In this document: positions 27,938 through 34,969 of the stretch, one piece after another | Numbering within the stretch: the stretch's first letter is position 1 | Layout: each line of letters opens with the position of its first letter | Source of the DNA: an uncultured SAR86 cluster bacterium | Lineage (GTDB): Bacteria > Pseudomonadota > Gammaproteobacteria > Magnimaribacterales > D2472 | DNA length: 64,000 nt | NCBI GenBank assembly: GCA_905478015.1 | Contig: CAJQGY010000010.1 | Coordinates: 1-64,000, forward strand | Reading direction: 5' to 3' | Position numbers and translations under genes: made by a program | The notes under the pieces: generated by a model | Told to the model about the DNA's origin: nothing | What the model saw: the letters and a program-made list of their open reading frames with translations, nothing else | Database searches by the model: none

Positions 27938-29348
27938 TCACCGCCTCATGATCGCTAAAGTGTTTCTTTTTTCCATTTTTTTCTTGAGTAACTTCATGAC
28001 CCTTGCCTAAGATAATCAAACAGTCACTCTCTTCAAGTTGCCTTAAGCCTTCTCGGATAGCAAGTTTTCTATCCTCTATAATAACAACATTATTAATATC
28101 ATTGCCTATAGATGCGTCTTTAAATATCAAATCAAAGGATTCTGTTCTACTATTATCAGATGTAAAAATTACTAAATCAGAATATCTTAAAGCTATCTCA
28201 AGCATTAAAGCTCTTTTTTTTCTATCTCTATCCCCGCCGCATCCAAAGACACACACGAGTTTGTTAAAATGACCTTGAACTGAGCTTAGAACATTCTTAA
28301 AGCCATCTGCATTATGAGCATAGTCAATGATTACATTCTTTGTTATGTTTTGAATAAAATCCATTCTCCCCTTTGGCATTCTTAATTTATTTGTTTGCAC
28401 ATTAGTAAAATCTATATTTTTATATGTATTCAGAATTGAAATAACTGCGAAAGAAAAATTTAAAATATTAAAATTTGGAAATATTTTTGTCGAAAATGAC
28501 AATAATTGATCATAATATTTCAAAGAGAAGATAGAGTTTTTGATATCACATTTATTTATAGAGAGAAAAAAATCACATGACTCATCTACCTGACTAAATG
28601 ACTTAAATTTAGATTTTCCTAAATTTTTATATTCATTTTTAATATTGATAGAATCTACATTAATAATTACATTATTATCTAAAGTGGTATTAGAAATCAT
28701 AAATTTCGAAGCAATGTAGTTTTCAATAGTTTGATGATAATCTAAATGATCGCTTTCAATATTTAATATTGAAGAAACATCAAAATTGAGACTATTTAAT
28801 CTATTTTGTTGCAAGGCATGAGAAGATACCTCAAGACAAATATTTTGGATGCCTTCTGATTTATTCTGAAATAGGAAATAAAGGACTGTAAAAATATCTG
28901 GTGTTGTATTTCTAGTTTCCTGGAATGCATCTAATGAATTGCATAAAAAACCAAGTGTTCCCATATATATAGAGTTCATATTTAGAGTCATTAGAATCTG
29001 GTGGCATAGATATGCGGAAGTTGTTTTTCCATTTGTTCCTGTAAATCCAAAGAATTTATATTTTGATAAGTTAATTTCGTAAAGCTCATTAAGAAATGGA
29101 AGGATTTGATCTTCAAGATCATTTACAAAATAAATATTTCTTTCTTCCGATGAATAATTTGGGTCATCATGGAAGACTATAAAAGCGCCATTGTCTATTG
29201 CATCATTAATAAATTCTGAGCCATGACAATTTCCGCCACTAAGCGCAAAGAATACTGAATTTTTTTTAACATCTTTGGAAAAACTAGTTGCATGAGGCAT
29301 TTCATCTTTTATTTTTATATTTTCTAAAAATTTGGTAATTTTTATCAC
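27921..29348 (-). CDS. murE: UDP-MurNAc-dipeptide--diamino acid ligase
   Basis: Adds the third stem-peptide residue, expected to be meso-diaminopimelate. The 475-residue protein has the ATP loop GFTGTNGKTTSAYL, EVSSHALQQNRL, NIESDHLDYH, GRMDFI, IDYAHNADG and VFGCGGDRDRKKRALM. The DAP-specificity motif, DNPR in E. coli, reads DNSR (398-401, bases 28146-28157): the Arg and Asn are kept but Pro is Ser. It lies directly after ftsI and overlaps murF. Confidence 0.95.
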   Translation of the reverse strand: MIKITKFLENIKIKDEMPHATSFSKDVKKNSVFFALSGGNCHGSEFINDAIDNGAFIVFHDDPNYSSEERNIYFVNDLEDQILPFLNELYEINLSKYKFFGFTGTNGKTTSAYLCHQILMTLNMNSIYMGTLGFLCNSLDAFQETRNTTPDIFTVLYFLFQNKSEGIQNICLEVSSHALQQNRLNSLNFDVSSILNIESDHLDYHQTIENYIASKFMISNTTLDNNVIINVDSINIKNEYKNLGKSKFKSFSQVDESCDFFLSINKCDIKNSIFSLKYYDQLLSFSTKIFPNFNILNFSFAVISILNTYKNIDFTNVQTNKLRMPKGRMDFIQNITKNVIIDYAHNADGFKNVLSSVQGHFNKLVCVFGCGGDRDRKKRALMLEIALRYSDLVIFTSDNSRTESFDLIFKDASIGNDINNVVIIEDRKLAIREGLRQLEESDCLIILGKGHEVTQEKNGKKKHFSDHEAVNEIYI

Positions 29349-29349
29349 T

Positions 29350-30957
29350 TCAATAACCCAGATAATTTAAAGAACTATCAGCAATTTTTGAAAAAATAGG
29401 TGCCGCTACAGCACCCCCTGAGTAAGAGTTTAGATTTGGATCATCTACAGAAACTAGTATTGTTAATGAATTTTTTTGTAATGGTGCAATACCAACAAAA
29501 GATGCTCTATAAGAATCTGACTGATAACCAAATGATGAGACTTTGTGAACTGTTGAAGTTTTACCACCGACATCAAAATTCTTTATATTTGCTAATTTTC
29601 CAGTTCCGTATTCAACTACCTCCGAAAGGGCTTCTAAAATAAAATCAGCTGAATCCTTTGATATAAGATTTCTTTGATTGATATGGGTACCTTTAAGTAA
29701 AATAAAATCTTTATATATACCTTCGTTTGCAAAGACGGAATAAGCCGAAGCTAATTGAAATGGGCTTACTTCAAAACCATAACCATAACCAAGAGCTGCA
29801 AGTTCTCTATCACTTATATTATCTTTAAAATTCATATATCCATATGAAGAAGATGGAAAATTGATTGATATGGGTTTAGTAAAGCCAAAATCTAAATAAT
29901 TTTTTTTTAGGCTATCATAGCCTAGCATTAATGCAATTTTTGATGCTCCTACTTGACTGGAGAAGGCAATTATCTCGCTTGGTTTAAGCTCTTTATAATT
30001 CTTTGGGTCACTTATAACTTTATTATTTAAGTTTAATCTTTGGGGTGTCTCTAGGATTTCATTTTTATCTATAATGCTATTATCAATAGCATAAGATATT
30101 GTTATTGGTTTTAAAGCTGATCCAAACTCATAGGCATCAACTAAGGCTCTATTTTTTTGAATAGCTCTCATTGGGTCATTTGGGTTGTATGAAGGATAGC
30201 TTGCGACTGCAAGTATCTCACCACTGGCATTGTCTAGAATTATTACACTGCCTGATTTAGCATCATTACTTTCAATAGCTTCTGCTAGATATTTGTATGC
30301 AAAAAATTGAATGGTCGAATCTATAGTTAAAACTATATCCTTTCCTTGAACTTTTTTTAACACCTCTATGGGTTTAGAAATTATTTCTTGTTTAGCATTT
30401 TTATATAATTTTTCTCTGCCATCTGAGCCAGATAGCAAATAATCATAGCTTTTTTCTAAACCCTCTTGAGGGCCATCTTTTCCATAGAATCCAATTAAGG
30501 GAGATATCTGATTTCCAAGTGGATAATGTCTGCTATGTCTTATCTCTACCTCTAGCCTATTAAAGTTTAAATTTTTAATGATTGAGTTCTCTGCAGCAGA
30601 AATATTCTTCTTTAACAAAGTTTTTTTTAAAAATTTTTTCTTATTGAGGTGATTGCTAGGTATATCAATTTTATGTCTTAAGGTTTGTAATTTTTCTGAG
30701 TTAAATCCACTAAGCGCATAAAGATCATAATTAACAATTGATATTGCCAATGGAAAATTATTTCTGTCGTAAATGCCTCCCCTTACTGCTTTGGTTTCCC
30801 TATATTTTATATATCTTTTTTTACCTTCTTTTTGAAGGAAAACTCCTTCTGAAACACTGAGAGATATTAATTTAGATGCAACTGCAATTGCACAAACTAT
30901 CAATGTTGCGCAAGCAATAATAAGCCTTAAATTTAATAATTTATTCTTCTGTTGCAT
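29350..30957 (-). CDS. ftsI: Septal transpeptidase FtsI (PBP3) with altered motifs
   Basis: Crosslinks septal peptidoglycan. The 535-residue protein has an N-terminal membrane anchor (about 11-32), the pedestal region (RGGIYDRNNFPLA; PQEGLEKSYD) and a transpeptidase domain from about 200. The catalytic Ser280 and Lys283 are in EFGSALKPIT. The second motif, SxN in nearly all PBPs, reads SSQ (333-335, bases 29953-29961). The third, KTG/KSG, reads KTS (466-468, bases 29554-29562). Each change needs at least two base substitutions, so sequencing error is unlikely. No PASTA domain. Overlaps ftsL by 17 bases. Confidence 0.93.
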   Translation of the reverse strand: MQQKNKLLNLRLIIACATLIVCAIAVASKLISLSVSEGVFLQKEGKKRYIKYRETKAVRGGIYDRNNFPLAISIVNYDLYALSGFNSEKLQTLRHKIDIPSNHLNKKKFLKKTLLKKNISAAENSIIKNLNFNRLEVEIRHSRHYPLGNQISPLIGFYGKDGPQEGLEKSYDYLLSGSDGREKLYKNAKQEIISKPIEVLKKVQGKDIVLTIDSTIQFFAYKYLAEAIESNDAKSGSVIILDNASGEILAVASYPSYNPNDPMRAIQKNRALVDAYEFGSALKPITISYAIDNSIIDKNEILETPQRLNLNNKVISDPKNYKELKPSEIIAFSSQVGASKIALMLGYDSLKKNYLDFGFTKPISINFPSSSYGYMNFKDNISDRELAALGYGYGFEVSPFQLASAYSVFANEGIYKDFILLKGTHINQRNLISKDSADFILEALSEVVEYGTGKLANIKNFDVGGKTSTVHKVSSFGYQSDSYRASFVGIAPLQKNSLTILVSVDDPNLNSYSGGAVAAPIFSKIADSSLNYLGY

Positions 30958-31222
30958 TAATTATAATTATTTTGGGTTTTTGTTTGGACATTCCAAGCAC
31001 CTCTTTTGACTGTTTTTCGATTATTCCTACTGCGTTTTCAGCATGGTATTGAGTTTGAAGTTTTAAATTAAGATCTTTAAATCTTTGGTACTCAATTTGT
31101 AAATTTTCATTATTTAGATGAAGCTTTGATATCTCCCATGAAAGCTTCACCTTTTCTAAAGATAGAAAAGTTATTACTAAGGAAAGCGATGCTATGAAGA
31201 AAAGATTTAAATTAAGTTTCAT
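30941..31222 (-). CDS. ftsL: Cell division protein FtsL
   Basis: A short bitopic protein of 93 residues. It has a hydrophobic anchor (about 5-22) followed by a leucine-rich coiled coil (WEISKLHLNNENLQIEYQRFKDLNLKLQTQY) and a conserved-type end, GIIEKQSKEVLGMSKQKPKII. Identification uses topology and its position between rsmH and ftsI, which is invariant in proteobacterial dcw clusters. It would form a trimeric complex with FtsB (10.6 kb) and FtsQ (19.7 kb). Overlaps rsmH by four bases. Confidence 0.88.
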   Translation of the reverse strand: MKLNLNLFFIASLSLVITFLSLEKVKLSWEISKLHLNNENLQIEYQRFKDLNLKLQTQYHAENAVGIIEKQSKEVLGMSKQKPKIIIINATEE

Positions 31223-32112
31223 AATTTTTTAAATACTCTCATTATTGCACTTCTTGATCTTGGGTTAATACTAACTTCATCTTTGCTAGCTCTTATTTTT
31301 TTTGCTATACATTTAAATTCTTGGTTTTCAATTGAATTTATTGGAATATCCTTTGGATATTCAACCTTATGAGATTTAAAATATGATTTAACTAAATTGT
31401 CTTCAAGCGAGTGAAAGGATATTACAACTATAATTCCATTTTTTTTTAAAAGTTTCTTAGCTTGATTTAGAGATTCTGTTATCTCATTCAATTCATTATT
31501 GATAAATATTCTAAATGCTTGAAATGATTTTGTAGCTGGATGAATTTTTTTTCTTTTGCCTGGGTAACAATCTTCAATTATATTTGCTAAATCGAATGTT
31601 GTTAAAATCTTTTGTTTTTCCCTATGATCAATAATCGCATTAGAGATAAGCTTGGCATGCTTCTCATCTCCATACTCATATAAAACATTAAGAATCTCTT
31701 CAAATGGAGCAGTATTAATCCAATCTGACAAAGGTTGCCCTTTCTTTGTATTAAATCGCATATCAAGAGGGCCATTCCGCATAAAACTAAATCCTCTTTC
31801 ACCATTATCAAGATGAGTAGAGCAAGTACCTAAGTCATAGAGAATGCCATCAATAGAACTTTCATCAAAGTGCTTACTTAAGCAATTAAATGATTCATGA
31901 TTAATAGAAAAATTACTCGCTTTAAATTGTTGTGCAAACTTATATGCCTCAGCATCTTTATCAAATGACGTTAGTTTTGCTTGTGACGAAATTTTTTTAA
32001 GTATTCTTTGAGAATGTCCGCCTCTACCAAATGTACAATCAATGTAATTTCCATCAGGGTTGGTTATTAGAAATTCAACTGATTCTTCCAGAAGGACTGG
32101 AAAGTGAAGCAT
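31219..32112 (-). CDS. rsmH: 16S rRNA (cytosine-1402-N4)-methyltransferase RsmH
   Basis: Methylates C1402 in the ribosomal P site. The 297-residue protein contains the RsmH motifs HFPVLLEESVEFL, DCTFGRGGHSQRIL, GILYDLGTCSTHLDNGERGFSF, GPLDMR, and the C-terminal HSLEDNLVKSYF and INPRSRSAIMRVFKK. The partner RsmI, which methylates the same nucleotide's ribose, is encoded at 34.1-35 kb. Normally mraZ is directly upstream; here ftsZ is inserted between them. Confidence 0.96.
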   Translation of the reverse strand: MLHFPVLLEESVEFLITNPDGNYIDCTFGRGGHSQRILKKISSQAKLTSFDKDAEAYKFAQQFKASNFSINHESFNCLSKHFDESSIDGILYDLGTCSTHLDNGERGFSFMRNGPLDMRFNTKKGQPLSDWINTAPFEEILNVLYEYGDEKHAKLISNAIIDHREKQKILTTFDLANIIEDCYPGKRKKIHPATKSFQAFRIFINNELNEITESLNQAKKLLKKNGIIVVISFHSLEDNLVKSYFKSHKVEYPKDIPINSIENQEFKCIAKKIRASKDEVSINPRSRSAIMRVFKKL

Positions 32113-32113
32113 T

Positions 32114-33229
32114 TTAATCTACTTGTTTTCTCATAAAAGTAGGCACATCGAGGAAATTTATTTCCTCTGCAGACGATGTGCCAACTTTTTGACTTGATTG
32201 CTTGTCTCTATTTAACCCAACTGGATTTAATTTAATAGAGGGTTGATGATTATCTATAGCAAGTGCTGGGCCTCTTTGATCAACTCCTGTTGCAACAATA
32301 GTTACAAGAAGATCTTCCTCTACTGAGTTATCGTAAACCAAACCATAGATAATATTAGCTTCCTCGCTACAAATTTCATCAACTATATCTGCTACATCTG
32401 TTTGATCATTTAAAGTAGGTTCTTTTGCAGTTATGTTAACTAATACTCCACGAGCATTCTTAAGATTGATGTCTTCCAGTAATTCACTTTTTACTGCTTG
32501 AGTGGCTGCTTCTATTGCTCTATCTTTTCCATTAGATCTACCTGTGCCCATCATTGCAATACCTTTTTCTGACATGACGGTTTTTACATCAGCAAAATCA
32601 ACATTAATGTGACCCTTCTTCATAATGATATCTGATATGCCCTGAACAGCACCTTTAAGCACATCATCTGCTTTAGCAAATGCTTCTTGCATAGGTGTAT
32701 TACCACCTAGAATTTCATAAAGTTTTTGATTTGGGATAGTGATTAAGCTGTCAACCTCCTCAACAAGTGATGCTAAGCCTTTCTCAGCTGCTGACATTCT
32801 TCTTTTTCCTTCAAATTTAAATGGCTTTGTTACCACTGCAACAGTCAAAGCACCCATTTCTTTTGCTATAGATGCAATAACTGGAGCAGCCCCTGTTCCA
32901 GTTCCGCCACCCATGCCTGCTGTAATAAAAATCATATCTGCTCCAGATAGCAATTCTTCGATTGCTCCTCTATCGCTCTCGGCTGCTTTTCTTCCTATAT
33001 CAGGATCTGCGCCTGCGCCTAAGCCCTTTGTTAAACCATTTCCAAGCTTTAACGAGATGGCTCCATTTGCCTCAGATAGGGCCTGTGTATCGGTATTGGC
33101 GCAAATAAAATCAACTCCGTCAATGTTATGATTGATCATATGGATCACAGCATTTCCACCTGCACCTCCAACACCAACAACTTTTATTTTTGCATTTTCA
33201 ATTTCTTGTCCAATAACTTCCCAATTCAT
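32114..33229 (-). CDS. ftsZ: Cell division GTPase FtsZ (relocated)
   Basis: The tubulin-like Z-ring protein, 371 residues. The N-terminal region KVVGVGGAGGNAVIHM, the tubulin signature GGGTGTGAAPVIA, and the T7 region FADVKTVMSEKGIAMMGTG are present. The C-terminal conserved peptide FLDVPTFMRKQVD, which binds FtsA and ZipA, is intact after a short linker. It lies second in the dcw cluster, between mraZ and rsmH. In E. coli, Pseudomonas and most proteobacteria it is last, after ftsA. Three MraZ-box-like repeats upstream of mraZ would then control ftsZ closely. Confidence 0.97.
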   Translation of the reverse strand: MNWEVIGQEIENAKIKVVGVGGAGGNAVIHMINHNIDGVDFICANTDTQALSEANGAISLKLGNGLTKGLGAGADPDIGRKAAESDRGAIEELLSGADMIFITAGMGGGTGTGAAPVIASIAKEMGALTVAVVTKPFKFEGKRRMSAAEKGLASLVEEVDSLITIPNQKLYEILGGNTPMQEAFAKADDVLKGAVQGISDIIMKKGHINVDFADVKTVMSEKGIAMMGTGRSNGKDRAIEAATQAVKSELLEDINLKNARGVLVNITAKEPTLNDQTDVADIVDEICSEEANIIYGLVYDNSVEEDLLVTIVATGVDQRGPALAIDNHQPSIKLNPVGLNRDKQSSQKVGTSSAEEINFLDVPTFMRKQVD

Positions 33230-33242
33230 AATAATCCCCTAT

Positions 33243-33710
33243 TTAAAATGACATTGATTTAATTGATTCTGGTAAAACAACATCTAAAATTTCTGTAGAT
33301 AATGATCCTCCAGTTTGTCTTAAAGACCAATTCTCTTGTTCCCAGATCTCAAATTTATTACCCATGCCAATAAGGCATAATTTTCTTTTATTATTTATTT
33401 CGGCATATTCTCTTAATTCAGATGGAATTAAAACAAGCATTCTTCCAGATGGATCAAAGTCATTAACGCTTGCATTTCCTAAGATAGTCCACTGAATTTT
33501 TCTTACTATAGGATCGAGGCTTTGAAGTGATTTAAGATGATCTGAAAGATCTGACCACTCAGATCCGAAGTATACTTTTAGTGATGGATATTGTGGATCT
33601 TTGGTAATTATAATGCTTGTTTCGTCATTGCTTAGTAAATTTGATCTATATCTAGCAGGCAAGGCCATCCTTCCCTTGCTGTCTATTGAAACTGAGTTAA
33701 ATCCATACAT
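33243..33710 (-). CDS. mraZ: Transcriptional regulator MraZ
   Basis: An AbrB-fold DNA-binding protein that regulates the dcw cluster. The 155-residue protein has two copies of the MraZ motif: DSKGRMALPARYR (near residue 11) and DPSGRMLVLIPSELREY (near 90). It is the first gene of the dcw cluster. The ATG has no Shine-Dalgarno, and the likely -10 box ends seven bases upstream, so the mRNA is probably leaderless. Candidate MraZ boxes lie at 33731-33771. Confidence 0.96.
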   Translation of the reverse strand: MYGFNSVSIDSKGRMALPARYRSNLLSNDETSIIITKDPQYPSLKVYFGSEWSDLSDHLKSLQSLDPIVRKIQWTILGNASVNDFDPSGRMLVLIPSELREYAEINNKRKLCLIGMGNKFEIWEQENWSLRQTGGSLSTEILDVVLPESIKSMSF

Positions 33711-33717
33711 GTTAAAA

Positions 33718-33746
33718 AGTATATAGTATTATTTACACACTTTAAA
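33718..33746 (-). promoter_or_regulatory. dcw promoter upstream of mraZ
   Basis: On the reverse strand, -35 TTTAAA (33741-33746), a 17-base spacer, and -10 TATACT (33718-33723). Transcription would start at about 33710-33711, at the mraZ start codon. One of the GTGTG repeats fills the spacer and two lie just upstream of the -35. Confidence 0.6.
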
Positions 33747-33771
33747 CATTTATTTTCACACATTTACACAC
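33731..33771 (-). promoter_or_regulatory. Three direct repeats, candidate MraZ boxes
   Basis: On the reverse strand, GTGTGTAAAT (33762-33771) is followed at once by GTGTGAAAAT (33752-33761) and, after an 11-base gap, by GTGTGTAAAT (33731-33740). Starts are 10 and 21 bases apart, close to one helical turn each. In E. coli MraZ binds direct TGGG-type repeats with a 10-base period in the same position. The match in spacing and place supports MraZ binding; the core GTGTG differs from E. coli. Confidence 0.65.
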
Positions 33772-33783
33772 TACAATATAAAA

Positions 33784-34110
33784 GAGTTGGTCTATAAGCC
33801 GGATTCTGTAATCAACGGTCATCTATCTCGATATTATGTTGCCACAATACTCTAGCAACCTACCCAAATCCCAGGCGAGCAACCTGATAAGATTTCTATT
33901 TGGTTTTGCTTCAGGTTGGGGTTTGCAATGCCTTAAATGTCTCCACTTAAGCGGTGGGCTCTTACCCCACCATTTCACCCTTACCAAAAAATTGGCGGTA
34001 TATTTTCTGCTGCACTTTCCGTAGGCTCGCGCCTCCCAGGAGTTACCTGGCACCTTGCTCTGTGAAGTCCGGACTTTCCTCTGAATAATCAGCGACCGTC
34101 CGACCAACTC
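33784..34110 (-). ncRNA. rnpB: RNase P RNA (bacterial type A)
   Basis: The catalytic RNA that matures tRNA 5' ends, about 327 nt. The ends pair as helix P1 (GAGTTGGTC with GACCAACTC). Conserved segments on the reverse strand include CGGACGGTCGCTG, AGAGGAAAGTCCGGACT, GTAAGGGTGAAATGGTG with AAGAGCCCACCGC, GGTAGGTTGC and, near the 3' end, ACAGAATCCGGCTTAT. The 33711-34138 interval is the only stretch over 300 bases without a protein gene; it holds this RNA plus the two flanking promoters. The rsmI-rnpB order is conserved in Gammaproteobacteria. No clear terminator separates it from mraZ. Confidence 0.97.
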
Positions 34111-34116
34111 AATAAT

Positions 34117-34145
34117 ATTATAAGCTGTTAAATTAATTTTATGAA
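34117..34145 (-). promoter_or_regulatory. rnpB promoter
   Basis: On the reverse strand, -10 TATAAT (34117-34122) and -35 TTCATA (34140-34145) are 17 bases apart. The start would fall at about 34110, the first base of helix P1. The -35 overlaps the last codons of rsmI. Confidence 0.8.
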
Positions 34146-34954
34146 TCTAGAAATGATTTATATATTTCTCTTTTAGATTTTCCTGAAACCAATGAAAGAA
34201 GTTTAGCTGCATCTTTTGGAGGAAGTTTATCAAGAAATGCAGATTTTATTTTATTGTCTATATTTATACCAATATTATTTATATGCGTTAAATCTAAAAC
34301 AAGAACAATCTCACCCTTTAGAGTAACCTTATCATTCTCTAGCAAATCCAATATATGATTTGCACTCCCCCTCACGACCTCTTCATGCAATTTTGTCATT
34401 TCTCTGCATATAGCAATATTAATATTTGATGAATACAGCTTGCTTAAAATATAAATAGTATCTGAAAGCCTTTTGACTGTTTCAAATAAAATAATAGTGT
34501 GTTTTTCTTGAGCAAGATTTCTTAAAAATTGAAGCTTTTGTTCTTTTTTTCTTGGAATAAAACCAAGAAATAAAAAACTTGATGGTGGCATGCCAGACAA
34601 TACTAGAGCATTAACTACACTTGAGGGCCCAGGCAGAACAGTGAATTCCTGATTGTGATGTATACATTTTGTAATTAAGTAATAACCAGGATCAGAAATT
34701 GCTGGCATTCCTGCATCTGAAAGAATGGCTACATCATTATTCTGCTCAAGAAGATCAAGTATTTTAGGTGCTACTTGAGTTTCATTATGCTCATGCAATG
34801 AGCTTACATTTTTCTTAATTTCAAAGAAATTAAGAAGTTTTTTTGTATTTCTTGTATCTTCGGCATAAATAAAATCTATTTTTTTTAGAACATCAATTGA
34901 CCTAAGTGATATATCATTTAGGTTGCCAATTGGACTAGCGATAAAATATAACAT
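34139..34954 (-). CDS. rsmI: 16S rRNA (cytidine-1402-2'-O)-methyltransferase RsmI
   Basis: Methylates the ribose of C1402, together with RsmH. The 271-residue SAM-dependent tetrapyrrole-methylase-fold protein has MLYFIASPIGNLNDIS, YAEDTRNTKKLL, ILSDAGMPAISDPGYYL, VLPGPSSVVNALVLSGMP, FLGFIPRK and EEVVRGS. These are all RsmI signatures. It is divergent from lpoA, with only 15 bases between start codons, as yraL and yraM are neighbours in E. coli. Confidence 0.96.
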   Translation of the reverse strand: MLYFIASPIGNLNDISLRSIDVLKKIDFIYAEDTRNTKKLLNFFEIKKNVSSLHEHNETQVAPKILDLLEQNNDVAILSDAGMPAISDPGYYLITKCIHHNQEFTVLPGPSSVVNALVLSGMPPSSFLFLGFIPRKKEQKLQFLRNLAQEKHTIILFETVKRLSDTIYILSKLYSSNINIAICREMTKLHEEVVRGSANHILDLLENDKVTLKGEIVLVLDLTHINNIGINIDNKIKSAFLDKLPPKDAAKLLSLVSGKSKREIYKSFLDS

Positions 34955-34969
34955 TTGAATATAAAATTT

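Noticed and set aside
32739-33131. A 130-codon open frame antisense to ftsZ
   Set aside because: It is opposite a strongly conserved gene, has no recognisable domain, and is a by-product of ftsZ codon choice.
33731-33771. Short repeats considered as a CRISPR remnant
   Set aside because: Only three 10-base units without regular unique spacers, located at a promoter; they fit operator sites.
33823-34107. A 94-codon open frame on the minus strand between mraZ and rsmI
   Set aside because: It lies within the RNase P RNA, whose conserved helices explain the sequence fully.
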